A stretch of 23,912 nt of DNA from DAOMNN01 sp964404505 (GCA_964404505.1 CAYOKH010000024.1:1-23912); one strand, 5' to 3'. Positions 14,101 to 21,895 are shown, numbered from the stretch's first letter. Notes: generated from the sequence alone by a model not told the origin. Translations and numbers: made by a program.

Positions 14101-16346
14101 GTGCGGACATCGCGGCGTTCATCGGGGAAAGCGTCGCGCGATTCGAGGCAAGTGGGCATCAGCCGGCAAATGCGGATCGGCTGCACGAGTTGCTCGAAGC
14201 GCAGGCTTACCGTCTTGCCTATTGGCGAGTGGCCTCGGACGAGATCAACTACCGCCGCTTTTTCGACATCAACGAACTCGCTGCGCTGCGCATCGAACAG
14301 CCGGACGTCTTCGAGGCGACCCACGCGTTGGTCTTCGATCTGCTGGCGGCAGGCATGGCCGACGGCCTGCGCATCGACCATCCGGACGGCCTGTACGACC
14401 CGGTTGCGTATCTTCGTCGCGTGCACGAGCGCGCCGCGACGTTCGTCGCGGTGCGAGGATTACAAGGGCAGCCGGAGGGCGGAGTTCGCGGGTTGTCGGC
14501 ACAGGCGGATCATCCGCTTTATGTGGTGGTGGAAAAGATTCTTGCCGCCGATGAACGATTGCCGGAGGACTGGCCGGTGTCGGGGACGACCGGCTACGAG
14601 TTCATGAACCTGCTGAACGGGCTCTTCATCGATCCCGATGCAAAAGGCAGGCTCGAACGGACCTATGCCGCCTTTGTTGGCACACGCGTGGAATTTGCGG
14701 AGCTGCTTTACGCTGGCAAGCGCCTCATCATGAAGGTCGCAATGGCCGGCGAACTCAATGTGCTGGCGCATCAGCTATCGCGCATCGCACAGGCCGATCG
14801 CAGATCCCGCGATTTTACCGTGAATGGCCTGCGCGCGGCGCTGGCCGAGGTGGTCGCATGCTTTCCCGTCTATCGGACCTACGTTACCGCGGAGCATGTG
14901 TCCGCGGAGGATGTGCATTACGTGGATCGCGCGATCGCGAGCGCGAAAAGGCGCACTCGCGCCGAGGATTTGAGCGTGTTCGACTTCATTCGCGACGTAT
15001 TGCTCAAGGCGTGCGCGGAAGGTCGGAGCGATTCCTATCGGGATGCGTTGGCCGATTTTGCGATGAAATTCCAGCAATACACCAGCCCGGTCATGGCAAA
15101 GGGCCTGGAAGATACGAGCTTTTATCTGCATAACCGTCTCGTATCGCTCAATGAAGTCGGGGGCGACCCGCGTCGATTCGGCGTATCGACCGCGGCTTTC
15201 CATCGTGCCTGTCAGGAGCGCGCGCGCCTTTGGCCGTATGCGCTTCTCGCCACCTCCACCCATGACAACAAACGCTCCGAGGATGTGCGCGCCCGCCTGA
15301 ACGTGCTTTCCGAAGTGCCGGATGCGTGGCATCGCGCAGTCACCCGATGGCATCGCATCAACCGCCCCCGCAGCCGGTCAGTCTCAGGCGAGTGGGCCCC
15401 TGCGCGAAATGACGAATATCTCTTCTATCAGAGCCTCGTCGGCATCTGGCCGTTCGAAGATCCCGATGACACCGAGCGCGAGATCCTCTCCGAACGCCTC
15501 GGACGCTACATGTTGAAGGCGGTCCGCGAAGGAAAGGCGAACAGCTCTTGGACGAATCCGGACTTCGAGTACGAGGCGGCCCTGACCGGCTTTGTCCGCT
15601 CGGTACTGACGCCGGGCCGGGACAATGATTTCTTCCCGTGCTTTCTGCCGTTTCAGCGCCGCATCGCGCGCCTCGGCATGTTCAACAGTCTGGCGCAGGT
15701 GGTGATCAAGGTGACGGCGCCGGGAGTACCCGATATCTATCAGGGGAACGAACTGTGGGATTTCAGCCTCGTCGATCCCGACAGCCGTCGGCCCGTCGAC
15801 TTCGAACGGCGACGCGCGATGCTCTCCGAGCTTGAGCAGACCTCCTCATCGTCTCCCGACCAGACCGCGATCCTCATCCGGAATCTGCTCGGCTCGATGG
15901 CGGATGGGCGCATCAAGCTTTACCTCACATGGAAGGCACTGGCGGCACGCCGCGAGCGCGAGTGCCTCTTCCGCGACGGCGCTTACGTTCCGCTCGAGGT
16001 TGCGGGGGCGCGTGCGACACATCTGTGCGCGTATGCGCGACGCGACGCCAGCGAAGCGGTGCTCGTCATCGTGCCGCGCATGTTCGCAGCGCTTGTCGAG
16101 GGCGAGCGTGCGTTGCCACTGGGCCATGCGGTCTGGAGCGATACGTGCGTCGAAGTACCGTTCTCGTCGCCCGGTGCGCGATGGACGAACGTGTTTACGC
16201 AGGACGTGCTGCAGGTCGGCGAACGTGACGGGACGCCCGTCATCGATGCAGCCGGCGCCCTGCGCACCTTTCCGTACGCACTGCTGGTCGAACGACGCCA
16301 GGGGCGGACCGACATCCGATCGCCGCATTATCCTGATCGCACATGA
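11106..16346 (+). CDS. malQ-treY: fusion of 4-alpha-glucanotransferase (MalQ) and malto-oligosyltrehalose synthase (TreY)
   Basis: A 1746-residue bifunctional protein in one uninterrupted frame. Residues 1 to about 735 are GH77 amylomaltase: ALRSQRNWGIGDFGDL, nucleophile Asp493 (LRIDHVMGL), acid/base Glu541 (VVGEDLGTV), Asp593 (STHDLPTL). A linker of about 20 residues rich in Ala, Arg, Ser and Pro follows. From about residue 757 the TreY (GH13) part begins with ATYRLQFNGDFTF and SHGYDIVDH. Its catalytic residues are Asp1091 (GLRIDHPDGL), Glu1143 (VVVEKILA) and Asp1387 (STHDNKRSED). MalQ rearranges malto-oligosaccharides, and TreY isomerises their reducing end to an alpha,alpha-1,1 linkage for TreZ. 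In many proteobacteria these are separate adjacent genes. The start is uncertain: ATG 11106 with GGTGGA 8 nt upstream is used; ATG 11088 and GTG 11070, overlapping treZ, are alternatives. Confidence 0.93.
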   Translation: MAGQDALDRLCTRYGIALEYVDIWGNHHLVSETTQRALLAAMDIAADSEADVQRALEAFETASWTRVLAPVQVVRETDAPFTLVVTLRDDPAQRDLAWTLVLESGERFEGRFEASELPIVEQRTIGTGRVARRAFVLPTVPGTGYHRFGLSAQEGGREQCWSMSLIVAPSRCYEPAVLSADGRVWGPSVQLYALRSQRNWGIGDFGDLEALVDFCAEHGAAVIGVSPLHALFPDNPEHAGPYGPSSRRFLNVLHLDVEAIADFAECESMREEVRTAEFQARLRALRAAELVQYDAVADAKFRALEALYTHFRERHLAGGSDRGQAFRAFQLKHGAALRRQALFEALQAHFRREDSSVWGWPAWPQAYHDPDSAAVSAFHDANPERVEFHAWLQWQAHLQLAAAGRRSSTAGLGVGLLLDLAVGTSSGGAETWGDQDLYATRAGIGVPPDDFNLHGQDWGLAPFVPHRLVERGYEPFIAILRAWMRGAGALRIDHVMGLQRLFWIPRGGRAADGTYVQYPFDDLLGILALESTRNRCLVVGEDLGTVTDSVREALHTHGVLSYRVLYFTREPDGAFTSPGRYPRQAVVAVSTHDLPTLAGFWQGRDLDVRTELDLFPTPQQREAHIVSRAQDRARLLVALEQEQLIPSETVPRLVAAPKLPPECVEAVHRYLARSPASLMLVQLEDMFGQLEQVNQPATTDQQYPNWRRKLPLDIGEWPGDTRAAALMAAMRDERNQSVGLRPTASVAAKSRPLRGPPRATYRLQFNGDFTFLRAAELVPYLDRLGISHCYVSPYLKARPGSSHGYDIVDHGMLNPEVGSDTDLAHFVAVLHEHDMGQIIDVVPNHMGVMCNDNPWWLDVLENGLASTYARFFDIDWFPYREELRGKLLLPVLGDPYGHVLERGELRLAFDDAAGTFSVLYHHHRFPVDPREYARILGQGVDRLAARLGPGHPQVLEFESLVTAFEHLPGRMETDAGKVAERNRDKEILKQRLASCHAGSADIAAFIGESVARFEASGHQPANADRLHELLEAQAYRLAYWRVASDEINYRRFFDINELAALRIEQPDVFEATHALVFDLLAAGMADGLRIDHPDGLYDPVAYLRRVHERAATFVAVRGLQGQPEGGVRGLSAQADHPLYVVVEKILAADERLPEDWPVSGTTGYEFMNLLNGLFIDPDAKGRLERTYAAFVGTRVEFAELLYAGKRLIMKVAMAGELNVLAHQLSRIAQADRRSRDFTVNGLRAALAEVVACFPVYRTYVTAEHVSAEDVHYVDRAIASAKRRTRAEDLSVFDFIRDVLLKACAEGRSDSYRDALADFAMKFQQYTSPVMAKGLEDTSFYLHNRLVSLNEVGGDPRRFGVSTAAFHRACQERARLWPYALLATSTHDNKRSEDVRARLNVLSEVPDAWHRAVTRWHRINRPRSRSVSGEWAPARNDEYLFYQSLVGIWPFEDPDDTEREILSERLGRYMLKAVREGKANSSWTNPDFEYEAALTGFVRSVLTPGRDNDFFPCFLPFQRRIARLGMFNSLAQVVIKVTAPGVPDIYQGNELWDFSLVDPDSRRPVDFERRRAMLSELEQTSSSSPDQTAILIRNLLGSMADGRIKLYLTWKALAARRERECLFRDGAYVPLEVAGARATHLCAYARRDASEAVLVIVPRMFAALVEGERALPLGHAVWSDTCVEVPFSSPGARWTNVFTQDVLQVGERDGTPVIDAAGALRTFPYALLVERRQGRTDIRSPHYPDRT

Positions 16347-16592
16347 AATGACCCCGGTGTGGAAGTTGTATGGGTTGCGCCGCGCGATGATCGGCGACAT
16401 GACGGCGCAGCGGAGCGCGGTACGGCATTCCGGAAATGATGCTGCAGTGCTAACCTAGCGGCGCAATGGCCTTGGGAGTGATCCGCTGCGCTTATGTGAA
16501 TGGCGGTCACGGATGTGGTTTTCTGGCCCGCTTCGTCGCACCGGGTCCGGAGACGGGGCAAACCGACCACGCACGGGAGTATGGCGGCCGTC

Positions 16593-19145
16593 ATGCCAGG
16601 AACACCCTTCGAACTCGAAGTCAATCCCAGAATCCCGCAGCGGCTCGAACGCCTGCAGGAGTTGGCGAACAATCTCTGGTACAGCTGGGACCGGCCCACC
16701 CGCGCGCTTTTCGCACGTCTTCATCCCGGACTGTGGCAGGCAGTGGGACACAGCCCGAAGGCATTCCTGAAGAGGGTGCACCAGAGGCGGCTGGACGCAG
16801 CCGCGAAGGATCCGGTCTTCCTCAACGCGTTCGACCGGGCTCTCGCAGTCTACGACAGTTACCACGACGAACCCGTACCGGCGCAGGGGTCGGGGAATCG
16901 GGCCGACTGCGGGCTGGTCGCCTATTTCTGTGCCGAGTTCGGATTTCACGAGAGCCTGCCAATCTACTCGGGCGGACTCGGAATCCTCGCCGGCGATCAT
17001 TGCAAGGCCGCCAGCGACGCACATCTGCCGTTTGTCGCCGTGGGGCTGCTGTACGACCAGGGTTATTTCCTGCAGACCATAGATGTCGAGGGCAATCAGC
17101 ACGCGGTGTACCGGGACTCCGACTTCGAGGATCTACCAATCTCTCCGGTCGTACGCGACGACGGCAGCGAGTTCCGCCTGAAGCTTGTATTGGCCGGGCG
17201 CGAGGTCGAACTCAAGATCTGGAAGGCGCGCATCGGCCGTGTCGTGCTGTACCTGATCGACAGCGCGGTTCCGGAGAATACGCCCGCTGATCGAGCGATT
17301 ACTCATCGTCTGTACGGGGGCGACCGCAGTACGCGCATCGAACAGGAGATTCTGCTCGGAATCGGGGGGGTACGCGTGCTCGAAGCACTTGGTTACGAGC
17401 CTGTCGTATGGCACATCAACGAGGGCCATGCCGCGTTCCTGGTCTTCGAGCGGATTCGCACGATGATGCTGCGAGGGCTGGATTTCGCAAGTGCGCTCGA
17501 AGCGGTGGCGGCCAACACGGTATTCACCACGCATACGGCGGTGCCGGCGGGGCACGACCGATTCGACAAGGATGGGATCCGGCGCTATTTCGAGGGTTGG
17601 TCGAGTGAACTCGGCGTCCCGCTGGACAGCCTGATTGCGTTGGGCGAGAACGTCGATAGCCCGGAGTTCGACATGACTTCGCTGGCATTACGCGGCTCGC
17701 GATACCACAACGGTGTGTCCGCGATCCATGGCGGCGTGTCCGCACGCATATGCGCTCACCACTGGCCCCAGGTCGATATCGGGGACAGCCCCATCGACCA
17801 CGTCACCAATGGCGTTCATGTGCCCACATTCCTGGATCCCGAATGGTACGACGTGTTCGATCGTCATCTCGGCTATGGCTGGATGAAACGGCTGACAGAC
17901 GAAACCTGCTGGCGTGCCATCCATGACATCCCGGCCCAGCAGTTCTGGGCCGCGCGCCAGACGCTCAAGGCGCACCTGTTTCACCTGGTGCGAAATCGGG
18001 TTGCCGAGCAGCATGTGCGCAACCATGGCTCGGAGGCGCATCTCGACCGATTGCTCAAACTCGTCGATCCCGACAAGCCGAAGGCGCTGACGATCGGCTT
18101 CGGCCGCCGTTTCGCGACCTACAAGCGTGCCACGCTGCTGTTTGAAGACCTGGACTGGCTCGCCGACCTCGTCTCCGATCCGAACCGACCCGTACTGTTC
18201 CTGTTTGCCGGCAAGGCCCATCCGGCCGACTGGCCAGGTCAGGATCTGATTCGTCGGGTCGCAGAGATCGCCCGCATGCCACGGTTCGAGGGGCGCATAT
18301 TGCTGCTGGAAGGGTATGACCTGCGTCTGGCACGTCGTCTGGTGTCCGGCGTGGACGTGTGGCTGAACAACCCGATCTATCCGCTCGAAGCGTCCGGCAC
18401 TTCCGGCATGAAGGCAGCGATGAACGGCGTCATCAACCTTTCGGTGCTCGACGGCTGGTGGGGCGAGGGCTATAACGGGACCAACGGCTGGGCAATCAAG
18501 CCGGTTTCCGACGGCTATGACGAGGACCGGCGCAACCGCGAGGAAGCGCGAACGTTGTACGAGATTCTGCAGGATGCCGTGCTGCCGACGTTTCACGACG
18601 TCGGGCCATTGGGATTTTCCGAGGCATGGGTCGACATGGCCAAGCGCTCGATCGCCACGTTGTTGCCACGCTTCAATACGGAGCGCATGCTCGGGCAGTA
18701 CCTCGAGAAGTTCTATCGGCCGGCGACGGAACAGGCAGAGCGGTTCGCACGGGACGGTCATGCGCCGGCGCGCGAATTGGCCGCCTGGAAGACCAGAGTC
18801 AAGGAAGGCTGGAGCGGTGTGCGACTGCAGCGCGTGGACCGGCAACCCCGGCGCATCACTTACGGTGATACCCTTTGCTTCGAGGTCGCGGCAATCCTGA
18901 ACGGACTGATGCCGAGCGATGTGCGGGTCGAGATGCTGCTCGGCCGCCCGGCCGAGAACGGTCAGCCGCGTGTCGCGAAAACCTTCGAACTCCTCCCGGT
19001 GGGTCGCCTCGAGGGCGGAGAGCATGTCTATGCACTCGATCTGAAGCCGAACCTTTGTGGCAAGACGGAATACCAGTTTCGCGTATTTCCGCAACACCCG
19101 CTGCTTACCCATCCGTTCGAGATGGGGATGATGCACTGGCTCTAG
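16593..19145 (+). CDS. glgP: alpha-glucan (glycogen) phosphorylase
   Basis: A GT35 enzyme that phosphorolyses alpha-1,4 chain ends of glycogen to glucose-1-phosphate using pyridoxal phosphate. It has 850 residues, the length of the alpha-glucan phosphorylase branch with an N-terminal DUF3417-type region (LERLQELANNLWYSWDRP). Core motifs are CAEFGFHESLPIYSGGLGIL, HINEGHAAF, FTTHTAVPAGHD, GFGRRFATYKRA and the PLP-lysine segment EASGTSGMKAAMNG (Lys607). Family similarity starts near PFELEVNPRIP, so the start is ATG 16593 (GGCGG 5 nt upstream) or ATG 16581. ATG 16500 would add 31 unlike residues and has no ribosome-binding site. It lies 246 bp after malQ-treY; no strong promoter or terminator is seen in that gap. 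It supplies carbon from glycogen and shortens chains. Confidence 0.95.
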   Translation: MPGTPFELEVNPRIPQRLERLQELANNLWYSWDRPTRALFARLHPGLWQAVGHSPKAFLKRVHQRRLDAAAKDPVFLNAFDRALAVYDSYHDEPVPAQGSGNRADCGLVAYFCAEFGFHESLPIYSGGLGILAGDHCKAASDAHLPFVAVGLLYDQGYFLQTIDVEGNQHAVYRDSDFEDLPISPVVRDDGSEFRLKLVLAGREVELKIWKARIGRVVLYLIDSAVPENTPADRAITHRLYGGDRSTRIEQEILLGIGGVRVLEALGYEPVVWHINEGHAAFLVFERIRTMMLRGLDFASALEAVAANTVFTTHTAVPAGHDRFDKDGIRRYFEGWSSELGVPLDSLIALGENVDSPEFDMTSLALRGSRYHNGVSAIHGGVSARICAHHWPQVDIGDSPIDHVTNGVHVPTFLDPEWYDVFDRHLGYGWMKRLTDETCWRAIHDIPAQQFWAARQTLKAHLFHLVRNRVAEQHVRNHGSEAHLDRLLKLVDPDKPKALTIGFGRRFATYKRATLLFEDLDWLADLVSDPNRPVLFLFAGKAHPADWPGQDLIRRVAEIARMPRFEGRILLLEGYDLRLARRLVSGVDVWLNNPIYPLEASGTSGMKAAMNGVINLSVLDGWWGEGYNGTNGWAIKPVSDGYDEDRRNREEARTLYEILQDAVLPTFHDVGPLGFSEAWVDMAKRSIATLLPRFNTERMLGQYLEKFYRPATEQAERFARDGHAPARELAAWKTRVKEGWSGVRLQRVDRQPRRITYGDTLCFEVAAILNGLMPSDVRVEMLLGRPAENGQPRVAKTFELLPVGRLEGGEHVYALDLKPNLCGKTEYQFRVFPQHPLLTHPFEMGMMHWL

Positions 19146-19254
19146 AGCGTGCTCATGCGCCCCGAGCGGCCCGCACGGCCCTTGCCACGGACTCCCCACC
19201 GCGGTCGTTCGCGCTGACGTCGGCCCCATCTCCGGTTTTGCGTCGGACTGCGAC

Positions 19255-20712
19255 ATGGCACTGCCCGTCCTTTTTGCAAGTTCAGAACTCGCTCCCTGGG
19301 TGAAAACCGGGGGCCTGGGGGATGTCTCCTCGGCCCTGCCGCGGGCGCTTGCGGGGCTGGGAGTGGAGGCGCGAGTACTTGTCCCCGGATATCCGGCGCT
19401 GCTGGACGCATTTCCGCACCGGCGGCTTGTCGCCACGATCAAGGACAGGGGCGGGGCGATGCCGCCGGCCACGCTGTCGCTTGTGTCTCTCGGACCGAAT
19501 CTCGAACTGCTGATGCTCGAATGCACGCCCTTCTTCGAACGCGGTGGCAGCCCCTACACCAATTCAGGCGGTGCTGACTGGTCGGACAATGCATTGCGCT
19601 TCGGTCTGCTGTCGAAGACCGCCGCGCTACTCGCAAGTGCGGAGTCGCCCCTTGGGTGGCGTCCGGCGGTATTGCACTGCAACGACTGGCAGACCGCGCT
19701 CGCACCGGCTTATCTGCGCTACTGTATGGAGCCGGTTGCGGCCTCCATGGTGACAATTCACAACCTTGCCTTTCAGGGCCTGTTCGGGCACGAGTTGCTC
19801 GCGCCGTTGGGGCTGCCCGGTCACGCATTTGTATTCGACGGCATCGAATTTCACGGTCAGCTTTCCTTTCTGAAAGCGGGGTTGCAGTGTTGCGACCGGA
19901 TAACCACGGTCAGCCCGACTTACAGGCAGGAAATCCTTACGCCGGAATACGGTTGCGGACTGGACGGTTTGCTGCGCTATCGTGCCGACCGATTGACCGG
20001 CATCCTCAACGGGATCGATACAACCGAATGGAATCCCGCCCGTGATTCATTGTTGCCTGAGCGCTACAGCCGACATCGCCTTGGCGGGAAGCTGGGCAAT
20101 CGTCAGATACTGGAGCGCGAAACTGGCCTGGTCGAAACCCCCGCGAGTCCGATACTCGGGATGGTGAGCCGGCTTAGCTCGCAGAAGGGCGTGGACCTGG
20201 TGCTGGAGAACGTCGATGTGCTGGTCGGGCGCGGCGTGCGCTTTGTGGTGCTGGGGGCCGGGGAGCAACAGTTCGAAGCGGCATGGCGTGCTCTGGCGCT
20301 GCGTTATCCAGGGCGGATCGCGCTGCGGATCGGCTTCGACAACCGGCTGGCGCACCTGATCGAAGCCGGTGCCGACATGTTCCTCATGCCTTCGCGTTTC
20401 GAACCGTGCGGACTGAACCAGATGTACAGCCTCGTGTATGGGACGCCCCCGGTCGTACGTTCGACAGGGGGGCTGGCCGATACCGTTGTCGATTGCACTG
20501 CGCAGACACTCGTGGACGGCACCGCAAACGGCTTCAGCTTCGGGGCGCCAAGCGCGCAGGCGCTGTTCGCAGCGGTGACGCGTGCGATCGATACCTGGCG
20601 ACATCCCTCGGTCTGGCGTCGCCTGCAGCGAAATGGTATGGCATGCCATTTCTCGTGGTCCCATGCCGCGCAGCATTATGCGGCACTCTACAGGGAGCTT
20701 GCGTCGATGTGA
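19255..20712 (+). CDS. glgA: glycogen synthase (ADP-glucose type)
   Basis: A GT5 enzyme of 485 residues that adds glucose from ADP-glucose to glycogen non-reducing ends. The N-terminal signature is ELAPWVKTGGLGDVSSALP with Lys17. Other features are HCNDWQTALAPAYL, TIHNLAFQGLF, GILNGIDTTEWNP, VSRLSSQKG (Arg306, Lys311) and SRFEPCGLNQMYSLVYG with Glu383, the counterpart of the catalytic-site Glu377 of E. coli GlgA. STGGLADTV follows. Full family length, no defects. ATG 19255 is the first start compatible with the family N-terminus; its ribosome-binding site is poor. It lies 109 bp after glgP with no terminator visible, so it is probably read through from the glgP transcript, and a terminator-like hairpin follows at 20775. 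No glgC is present to make ADP-glucose. Confidence 0.96.
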   Translation: MALPVLFASSELAPWVKTGGLGDVSSALPRALAGLGVEARVLVPGYPALLDAFPHRRLVATIKDRGGAMPPATLSLVSLGPNLELLMLECTPFFERGGSPYTNSGGADWSDNALRFGLLSKTAALLASAESPLGWRPAVLHCNDWQTALAPAYLRYCMEPVAASMVTIHNLAFQGLFGHELLAPLGLPGHAFVFDGIEFHGQLSFLKAGLQCCDRITTVSPTYRQEILTPEYGCGLDGLLRYRADRLTGILNGIDTTEWNPARDSLLPERYSRHRLGGKLGNRQILERETGLVETPASPILGMVSRLSSQKGVDLVLENVDVLVGRGVRFVVLGAGEQQFEAAWRALALRYPGRIALRIGFDNRLAHLIEAGADMFLMPSRFEPCGLNQMYSLVYGTPPVVRSTGGLADTVVDCTAQTLVDGTANGFSFGAPSAQALFAAVTRAIDTWRHPSVWRRLQRNGMACHFSWSHAAQHYAALYRELASM

Positions 20713-20774
20713 GCGTGCCGCGCACGCGACGATGTACACGCGCCGCACGAACCGGCGCGTGGCTGCCCGGGACT

Positions 20775-20795
20775 GACAGACTTTCCCGGTCTGTC
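20775..20795 (+). terminator. intrinsic terminator candidate after glgA
   Basis: GACAGAC (20775-20781) and GTCTGTC (20789-20795) form a perfect 7-bp stem with a 7-nt loop. They are followed by the T-rich run TTTGATTCTCTT. It lies 62 bp past the glgA stop and directly abuts the rpsF promoter, insulating the ribosomal operon. Confidence 0.65.
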
Positions 20796-20796
20796 T

Positions 20797-20824
20797 TTGA
20801 TTCTCTTGCCTTTCCTGATATCAT
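20797..20824 (+). promoter_or_regulatory. rpsF operon promoter, sigma-70 type
   Basis: TTGATT (20797-20802), a 16-bp spacer, then TATCAT (20819-20824). The -10 matches 5 of 6, the -35 matches 4 of 6, and TGA precedes the -10 as an extended element. It predicts a leader of about 60 nt before rpsF. This is the best promoter in the window. Confidence 0.7.
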
Positions 20825-20854
20825 CCCGCGCTTACCCTTGCTCCACTGGACAAT

Positions 20855-20899
20855 CGCATGCCCGGGGGGCTGTCACCAACCACAAGGAGCATGCATGCG
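20855..20899 (+). promoter_or_regulatory. rpsF leader hairpin that can enclose the ribosome-binding site and start codon
   Basis: CGCATGC (20855-20861) is complementary to GCATGCG (20893-20899), which contains the rpsF ATG. A hairpin would cage the AAGGAG Shine-Dalgarno in its loop. CCG follows the 5' arm (20862-20864). The S6:S18 complex is known to bind a CCG-bulge motif in rpsF leaders of many bacteria, so autoregulation is plausible. Whether this structure matches that motif was not tested. Confidence 0.3.
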
Positions 20900-21287
20900 A
20901 CACTATGAAATCGTGTTCATCGTCCACCCGGACCAGTCCGAACAGGTCCCGGCGATGATAGAACGCTACAAGGGCATCGTCACGAACCGCAACGGGCTGA
21001 TTCACCGCCTCGAGGACTGGGGGCGTCGCCAGATGGCCTATCCCATTCAGAAGATGCACAAGGCGCACTACGTGCTCATGAACATCGAGTGTGACGGTGA
21101 GGCTCTAGCCGAGCTCGAACATGCGTTCAAGTTCAATGACGCCGTACTGCGTCATCTGACCGTCAAGACCAAGGCCGCGGTGTCCGCGCCTTCGCCGATG
21201 ATGAAAGAAGAGAAGTCACGCTCCCTGACCCCGGTCGCCGAGGGCGAGGTCGAGAGCGACAAGACGGAAGAATCGCAGTCTGCCTGA
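20895..21287 (+). CDS. rpsF: 30S ribosomal protein S6
   Basis: A 130-residue protein of the small-subunit platform that binds S18 and 16S rRNA. It starts MRHYEIVFIVHPDQSEQVPA, with NGLIHRLEDWGRRQMAYPIQ and HLTVKTKA, followed by a charged acidic tail as in beta/gamma S6 proteins. ATG 20895 has AAGGAG (20884-20889) 5 nt upstream. The frame is open far upstream into glgA, but that part is not S6-like. A second, out-of-frame ATG sits 4 nt earlier. It is the first gene of the rpsF-priB-rpsR-rplI operon, 1 to 16 nt ahead of priB depending on the priB start. Confidence 0.97.
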   Translation: MRHYEIVFIVHPDQSEQVPAMIERYKGIVTNRNGLIHRLEDWGRRQMAYPIQKMHKAHYVLMNIECDGEALAELEHAFKFNDAVLRHLTVKTKAAVSAPSPMMKEEKSRSLTPVAEGEVESDKTEESQSA

Positions 21288-21288
21288 G

Positions 21289-21645
21289 GTGGCGGAGGCG
21301 GGACTGAACCAACTGACGCTCGACGCACGGTTGCTCGAGTTGCGGCCGATGCGTCGAACCCCGGCAGGGGTACCGGTTGCGGAATGCAGCCTGACACATG
21401 AATCCCGGCAGGTCGAAGCAGGCCTCTCGAGGGATGTGACGGTCGGATTGCAGGCGGTTGCGGTGGGTGAGCTTGCCGGCGTGCTGGCCGCGTCAGTCCC
21501 GGGCATGAGGATTCGGGCTACCGGATTTCTCGCTGCGCGGAGTCTTCGCAGCAGATCGCCGGTATTGCACCTGAGCAAGATCGAATTTCTGGAAGGAAAC
21601 GAAAATGGCTTTCAAGCCCAAATCAAAGTTCAAGAAGAAGGATGA
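21289..21645 (+). CDS. priB: primosomal replication protein N (PriB)
   Basis: A single-stranded-DNA-binding OB-fold protein that works with PriA and DnaT in replication restart. TPAGVPVAECSLTHESRQ and VEAGLSR are the diagnostic PriB segment. The conventional start is GTG 21289, giving 118 residues, 1 nt after the rpsF stop and with no Shine-Dalgarno of its own. PriB homologues usually begin Met-Asn-x-Leu, which aligns with CTG 21304 (LNQLTLDARL); that codon has GGAGG 5 nt upstream. The 3' end is also unusual: the frame passes the normal PriB end (LHLSKIEFLE) and overlaps rpsR by 41 nt. Its position between rpsF and rpsR is the classical one. Confidence 0.9.
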   Translation: MAEAGLNQLTLDARLLELRPMRRTPAGVPVAECSLTHESRQVEAGLSRDVTVGLQAVAVGELAGVLAASVPGMRIRATGFLAARSLRSRSPVLHLSKIEFLEGNENGFQAQIKVQEEG

Positions 21646-21880
21646 CCGCGGCGGCCGCAGCCTGTTCAAGCGCCGCAAGTTCTGCCGTTTCACCGCCGAG
21701 AAGATTGAGGAAATAGACTACAAGGATGTCGACCTTCTCAAGGACTTCGTAACGGAAACGGGCAAGGTCATGCCTGCCCGGATCACCGGTACCAAGGCCG
21801 GCTACCAGCGCCAGTTGTCGACCGCGATCAAGCGTGCCCGCTTCCTGGCCCTGCTGCCTTATACCGATCTGCACAAGTAA
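21605..21880 (+). CDS. rpsR: 30S ribosomal protein S18
   Basis: A 91-residue protein that binds S6 in the 30S platform. It has a basic, lysine-rich start (KPKSKFKKKD), then RRKFCRFTAEKIEEIDYKDV, PARITGTKAGYQRQLSTAIK and RARFLALLPYTD, the canonical S18 core. ATG 21605 has AAGGA 7 nt upstream, within the end of the overlapping priB frame. It is third in the operon, 15 nt before rplI. Confidence 0.98.
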   Translation: MAFKPKSKFKKKDDRGGRSLFKRRKFCRFTAEKIEEIDYKDVDLLKDFVTETGKVMPARITGTKAGYQRQLSTAIKRARFLALLPYTDLHK

Positions 21881-21895
21881 CCGGAGAGATCGGAA

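Noticed and set aside
12324..14426. 700-codon minus-strand frame opposite malQ-treY
   Set aside because: Long only because of high GC and codon bias; the + strand carries clear GH77 and GH13 motifs.
16480..16510. TTGGGA followed by TATGTG as a glgP promoter
   Set aside because: Spacer is only 15 bp and the -10 matches 3 of 6 positions; no better than chance.
17688..19526. 612-codon minus-strand frame opposite glgP and the glgA start
   Set aside because: It spans two real genes and their gap; no family similarity recognised.
20283..20894. Upstream in-frame extension of rpsF by about 200 codons
   Set aside because: It overlaps the glgA 3' end, the terminator and the promoter; S6 homology starts exactly at ATG 20895 with a good Shine-Dalgarno.
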